Positions 60,515-64,000 of a stretch of 64,000 nucleotides of DNA are shown here, piece after piece; the stretch's first letter is position 1; each line of letters opens with the position of its first letter. Made by a program: the position numbers and the translations under genes. Under the pieces are notes generated by a model, which did not search any database, was not told the origin of the DNA, and saw only the letters and a list, made by a program, of their open reading frames with translations. The stretch covers positions 1-64,000 of the forward strand of contig JBIIEQ010000005.1 of NCBI GenBank assembly GCA_044237765.1, read 5' to 3'. The stretch comes from UBA6136 sp044237765. Its GTDB lineage: Bacteria; Pseudomonadota; Gammaproteobacteria; Methylococcales; Methylococcaceae.

Positions 60515-61327
60515 ATGAGTCGCGCTCGACAGAAACCCCGCAAAAAAAAATCCAACTACCTGGGGGTGGTTTTGGTGGCTGGGGTCTGTCTGGTCGCTGG
60601 TTTTTTGGCGATGCAGAAGCGGGACACGCTCATTGCCTCGGTTGAGGCGATGCTTCCAATCAAGCAGGTTCGCATCGAAGGCGAGCTTGCCAATATGGAT
60701 CCTCAGACACTCGAACAATGCCTTTTCCCTTTGGCAAGGGGAAACTATTTGACGGTGGATCTAAAGGCGCTTGAACAGGCCGCATCAGACGTAGGGTGGG
60801 TGGACTCCGTTAGCGTGACGCGAATCTGGCCCGACACGCTGCAGGTTAGTGTCACTGAGCAGAGACCGGTCGCTCGCTGGGGAGACGATAGTCTTTTGGG
60901 CGAGACGGGTGAGGTGTTTGCCTTGCCCGGTCAGTCGGCTGATTTCTCATCGCTGCCCATGCTGTATGCACCGCGGGGGCATGAGCTTGAGGTGCTGGGA
61001 ATGCTGGACAAGCTCAACAAGAAACTTCAGCCTCGTGGCACAAACGTGTCTTCGCTCAGGATTAGCGATCGATTGGCCTGGACGGCCATCCTTTCGGATG
61101 GTCTGGAAATCGCCATTGGGAATCAGGATCCCTTGAAAGCCCTGGACCGTTTGTTAGGTGTATTGCCCGGCTTGGGCGAGCAGCGCTTGGCACTGCTGAA
61201 AAAAGTGGATTTGCGCTACCCGAGAGGATTTGCCGTGACCTGGAGGTCGCCGTCGGTGGAGGACGCAGTGCCACCTTCTGAGCAGGGGCCCTCCCAAAAA
61301 CCCGCAAGCGGGGTCAAGAAAACTTGA
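60515..61327 (+). CDS. ftsQ: Cell division protein FtsQ
   Basis: The 270-residue bitopic protein has a basic N terminus (SRARQKPRKKKS), one membrane helix (about 17-34), a POTRA domain (PIKQVRIEGEL, about 50-118) and a beta domain with VTEQRPVARWGDDSLLGETGEVF in parts. FtsQ scaffolds FtsB and FtsL. The C terminus after about 250 is Pro/Ser-rich. ATG 60515 is preferred over the TTG at 60503. Confidence 0.95.
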   Translation: MSRARQKPRKKKSNYLGVVLVAGVCLVAGFLAMQKRDTLIASVEAMLPIKQVRIEGELANMDPQTLEQCLFPLARGNYLTVDLKALEQAASDVGWVDSVSVTRIWPDTLQVSVTEQRPVARWGDDSLLGETGEVFALPGQSADFSSLPMLYAPRGHELEVLGMLDKLNKKLQPRGTNVSSLRISDRLAWTAILSDGLEIAIGNQDPLKALDRLLGVLPGLGEQRLALLKKVDLRYPRGFAVTWRSPSVEDAVPPSEQGPSQKPASGVKKT

Positions 61328-61372
61328 GTTTTTTGAATTGCATGAAAAATACTAATAAAAGGCACTCGACCC

Positions 61373-62608
61373 ATGGCTAAAAAATCGGATCGCAATCTCA
61401 TCGTGGGATTGGATATCGGCACTTCCAAGGTGGCCTGCATCGTGGGCGAGATCAACCCGGAAGGTGATATCGAAGTGGTCGGTCTGGGTACGCATGCTTC
61501 CAAGGGGCTGAAGAAAGGCGTGGTGGTCAATCTTGAAACCACCGTGCAGTCGATTCAACGTGCGATCGACGAGGCCGAGCTGATGGCAGGTTGTCGCATC
61601 AATTCGGTCTATGCGGGAATCGCCGGCAGCCACATCATGAGCATGAATTCCCATGGCATCGTTGCCATCCGGGACAAGGAGGTGAGTCAGGGTGATGTGG
61701 ACCGTGTGATTGATTCCGCCCGCGCTGTCGCGATACCTGCGGATCAGAAAATCCTGCACATTCTGCCGCAGGAGTATGTGATTGACCGCCAGGAAGGGAT
61801 CAAGGAACCGGTCGGCATGTCCGGAATCCGTCTGGAGGCCCGCGTCCACATAGTGACCGGAGCGGTCAGTGCGGCACAGAATATCGTCAAGTGCATCCGT
61901 CGTTGTGGGCTCGAGGTGGAGGACATCATTCTTGAACAGTTGGCTTCAAGTGCCGCTGTCCTGACGGATGATGAGAAGGATCTCGGCGTCTGTCTGGTGG
62001 ATATTGGCGGAGGTACCACGGATATTGCCGTTTTTACGGATGGGGCCATACGCCACACTGCGGTGATCCCGATCGCTGGCGACCAGGTCACCAACGATAT
62101 CGCCGTGGCGCTTCGTACCCCCACCCAATTCGCCGAGGAAATCAAGATCAACCATGCTTGCGCGCTGACGCAGTTGGCGAGCCTTGAGGATTTGATTGAG
62201 GTCCCGAGTTTGGGTGAGCGCCCGATCAGACAGATCTCGCGGCTGAATCTGGCTGAAATCGTCGAGCCTCGCTACGAGGAACTTCTGATGCTGGTTCAGG
62301 CCGAGTTGCGCCGCAGCGGTTTTGAGGACTTGATTGCCGCGGGCGTCGTCCTGTGCGGCGGAAGTGCAAGGGTCGAGGGTTTGGTGGAACTTGCGGAAGA
62401 GATCTTCCATGTGCCGGTTCGTATCGGTATGCCGCATGCCATCACGGGGCTTAATGAGGTGGTACGTAATCCTGCTTATGCGACCGGGGCGGGATTGCTG
62501 CTTTTTGGGAAACAGCAGCATGTGCATGGAGAGCATCATGGATCGGTGGGTCCTGGTTTTAGCGGGATGTGGACCCGCATGAAAAGCTGGTTTACGGGCA
62601 ATTTTTGA
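61373..62608 (+). CDS. ftsA: Cell division actin homologue FtsA
   Basis: FtsA tethers FtsZ to the membrane. The 411-residue product has NLIVGLDIGTSKVACIVGE, the 1C domain (about 85-165), CLVDIGGGTTDIAVFTDGAI, GGSARVEGLVELAE and a C-terminal amphipathic helix (MWTRMKSWFTGNF) for membrane binding. It lies 27 nt before ftsZ. Confidence 0.97.
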   Translation: MAKKSDRNLIVGLDIGTSKVACIVGEINPEGDIEVVGLGTHASKGLKKGVVVNLETTVQSIQRAIDEAELMAGCRINSVYAGIAGSHIMSMNSHGIVAIRDKEVSQGDVDRVIDSARAVAIPADQKILHILPQEYVIDRQEGIKEPVGMSGIRLEARVHIVTGAVSAAQNIVKCIRRCGLEVEDIILEQLASSAAVLTDDEKDLGVCLVDIGGGTTDIAVFTDGAIRHTAVIPIAGDQVTNDIAVALRTPTQFAEEIKINHACALTQLASLEDLIEVPSLGERPIRQISRLNLAEIVEPRYEELLMLVQAELRRSGFEDLIAAGVVLCGGSARVEGLVELAEEIFHVPVRIGMPHAITGLNEVVRNPAYATGAGLLLFGKQQHVHGEHHGSVGPGFSGMWTRMKSWFTGNF

Positions 62609-62635
62609 TTCGCTGATTTACAACGGGGTGGAGTT

Positions 62636-63790
62636 ATGAAATTCGAAATAGTTGATTCTTACAGTCAAAACGCTGTCATCAAGGTCATCGGTGTCGGTGG
62701 CGGCGGCGGCAATGCCGTGAACCACATGGTGAACAGCCAGGTAGATGGGGTTGATTTTATTTGCGCCAATACAGACGCTCAGGCGTTGAAGAGCCTGCAG
62801 GCGCGCTCGGTGATTCAGTTGGGTAATGCCCTGACCAAGGGTCTCGGGGCGGGCGCCAATCCTGATATTGGTCGCCAGGCCGCACTGGATGATCGTGATC
62901 GCATTCTTGAGGTGCTGGAAGGGTCAGACATGGTTTTCATCACCGCAGGTATGGGCGGTGGGACGGGTACCGGTGCTGCACCGGTTATTGCCGAGATCGC
63001 CAAGGAGGCCGGCATTCTTACCGTAGCCGTCGTGACCAAGCCCTTTGCGTTTGAGGGGAAGAAGCGCAAGGACCTGGCCGAGAAAGGGATTGATGAACTG
63101 AGTCAGTTTGTGGACTCACTGATCACCATTCCCAACGAAAAGCTGTTGCCGGTGCTGGGTCGCGAAGTCAGCCTCATGAATGCCTTCGCAGCAGCGAATG
63201 ACGTTCTACTGGGTGCAGTTCAGGGCATCGCCGATCTGATCACCCGCCCCGGTCTGATCAACGTCGACTTTGCGGATGTTCGCACCATCATGTCCGAAAT
63301 GGGGATCGCCATGATGGGAACGGGAGTCGGGCATGGAGAGAATCGTGCTCGTGAAGCGGCGGAAGCAGCAATTGCCAGCCCGCTGCTTGAGGATATCAAT
63401 CTACAGGGAGCTCGGGGCATTCTGGTCAACATCACAGGTGGCATGGATATGGCTATAGGTGAGTTTGACGAGGTGGGTAACGTGATTCGCGAATTCGCCT
63501 CTGATGATGCCGCTGTCGTTATAGGCACTGTCATCGACCCGGATCTTCATGACGAATTGCGCGTCACCGTGGTGGCCACTGGGCTTTCCGGTCCGCGTTA
63601 TTCCAGTGAACCGACGCTCAAACTGGTGCAGAAGAACACGGGCGAAATCGACTACGGCGAAATGACACGGAGACCGGCGTTAGCCCGCAAGCAATCGCAA
63701 ATGGAGCCGCGAGCTGAAGCCAAGAAAGAGAAGGAAATGGATCTGGAATATCTGGATATTCCTGCCTTCCTGCGTCGGCAGGCAGACTGA
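62636..63790 (+). CDS. ftsZ: Cell division tubulin homologue FtsZ
   Basis: FtsZ polymerises into the division ring. The 384-residue GTPase has GVGGGGGNAVNHM, the tubulin signature GGGTGTG (107-113), and the synergy-loop NVDFADVRTIM. A short linker leads to the C-terminal peptide LEYLDIPAFLRRQ, which binds FtsA and ZipA. Confidence 0.98.
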   Translation: MKFEIVDSYSQNAVIKVIGVGGGGGNAVNHMVNSQVDGVDFICANTDAQALKSLQARSVIQLGNALTKGLGAGANPDIGRQAALDDRDRILEVLEGSDMVFITAGMGGGTGTGAAPVIAEIAKEAGILTVAVVTKPFAFEGKKRKDLAEKGIDELSQFVDSLITIPNEKLLPVLGREVSLMNAFAAANDVLLGAVQGIADLITRPGLINVDFADVRTIMSEMGIAMMGTGVGHGENRAREAAEAAIASPLLEDINLQGARGILVNITGGMDMAIGEFDEVGNVIREFASDDAAVVIGTVIDPDLHDELRVTVVATGLSGPRYSSEPTLKLVQKNTGEIDYGEMTRRPALARKQSQMEPRAEAKKEKEMDLEYLDIPAFLRRQAD

Positions 63791-63859
63791 GGTCGAGGCG
63801 CCTTTAATAAGGCGAAATAGATAACGGGCTCGTGATTTATCGACTTGGGCCCACTGAGA

Positions 63860-63893
63860 CCGACCTTATTCGTTACCCAACGAAAAAGGTCGG
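63860..63893. promoter_or_regulatory. Long hairpin between ftsZ and lpxC
   Basis: CCGACCTT-A-TTCGTT pairs with AACGAA-A-AAGGTCGG around an ACCC loop, giving 14 pairs with one A-A mismatch. No T-run follows, so attenuation, mRNA processing or protection is more likely than simple termination. The lpxC ATG is 33 nt away. Confidence 0.6.
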
Positions 63894-63925
63894 ACAAGAA
63901 CGCAATTAGATCAGGAGATAATCTG

Positions 63926-64000
63926 ATGATCAGGCAAAGAACTCTGAAGAACATTATCAAGGCGACCGGGGTTGGCTTGCACACGGGTGAAAAGGTCTTT
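63926..64000 (+). CDS. lpxC: UDP-3-O-acyl-GlcNAc deacetylase LpxC (partial, runs off right edge)
   Basis: Only 25 codons are present, but MIRQRTLKNIIKATGVGLHTG matches the LpxC N terminus when read in parts (start MIRQRTL, then GVGLHTGEKV). LpxC commits to lipid A synthesis and follows ftsZ in gammaproteobacteria. AGGAGA lies 8 nt before the ATG. Confidence 0.93.
   Translation, partial: MIRQRTLKNIIKATGVGLHTGEKVF

Overview
The window is chromosomal DNA of a gammaproteobacterium, GC-rich by eye, densely coded and with short intergenic gaps. Housekeeping synteny (ybeZ-ybeY-corC, pcnB-folK-panB-panC, a complete mraZ-to-lpxC division cluster) supports this placement. Metabolic markers are a truncated soxC (sulfur oxidation) at the left edge, a CbbR-like LysR regulator divergent from transketolase and a class II aldolase, and hexulose-phosphate synthase plus hexuloisomerase (ribulose monophosphate route) convergent with them. 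HemF indicates aerobic life. I infer an aerobic sulfur-oxidising and/or C1-using gammaproteobacterium; genus is not resolvable from this sequence.

Layout. 0-1.8 kb: soxC and a LysR regulator on the minus strand. 2.0-5.7 kb: a secreted AA10 lytic polysaccharide monooxygenase divergent from a secreted acetamidase/formamidase-family protein. 5.9-12.1 kb: a DUF2232 membrane protein, a rhomboid protease, an orphan gene, then miaB-ybeZ-ybeY-corC. 12.1-12.4 kb: a 31-copy pentanucleotide repeat and an imperfect palindrome. 12.5-16.1 kb: mepA, an unrecognised overlapping coiled-coil/membrane gene pair, and a tiny membrane protein.

16.1-20.2 kb is an accessory patch: ccdAB with a palindromic candidate operator, a YjbQ-family gene, a type IV pilin with a perfect terminator followed by what looks like a group II intron fragment, a frameshifted AAA ATPase, an IS3-family remnant, and dispersed repeats. 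20.3-24.5 kb: hisB-H-A-F-I and hisE, with a DUF4160/DUF2442 pair between hisI and hisE. 24.5-33.3 kb: a GIDE/EF-hand protein with LemA, a gamma carbonic anhydrase, aroE, hemB, mlaC, hemF, cmoB, rimO and slyD.

33.3-37 kb: pcnB-folK-panB-panC. 37-42.8 kb: a carbon-metabolism block (cbbR-like / tkt-fba / phi-hps) with recognisable promoters and terminators. 42.9-47 kb: a protein with five TGVxxY repeats, a HAD phosphatase, uvrD and a DUF2892 protein. 47.3-64 kb: the dcw cluster mraZ-rsmH-ftsL-ftsI-murE-mraY-murD-ftsW-murG-murC-murB-ddl-ftsQ-ftsA-ftsZ-lpxC(partial). murF is missing from its usual place between murE and mraY. No tRNA, rRNA or CRISPR array was recognised. The best candidates for something undescribed are the 13.5-15.9 kb gene pair, the TGVxxY repeat protein, and the LPMO/amidase divergent pair.
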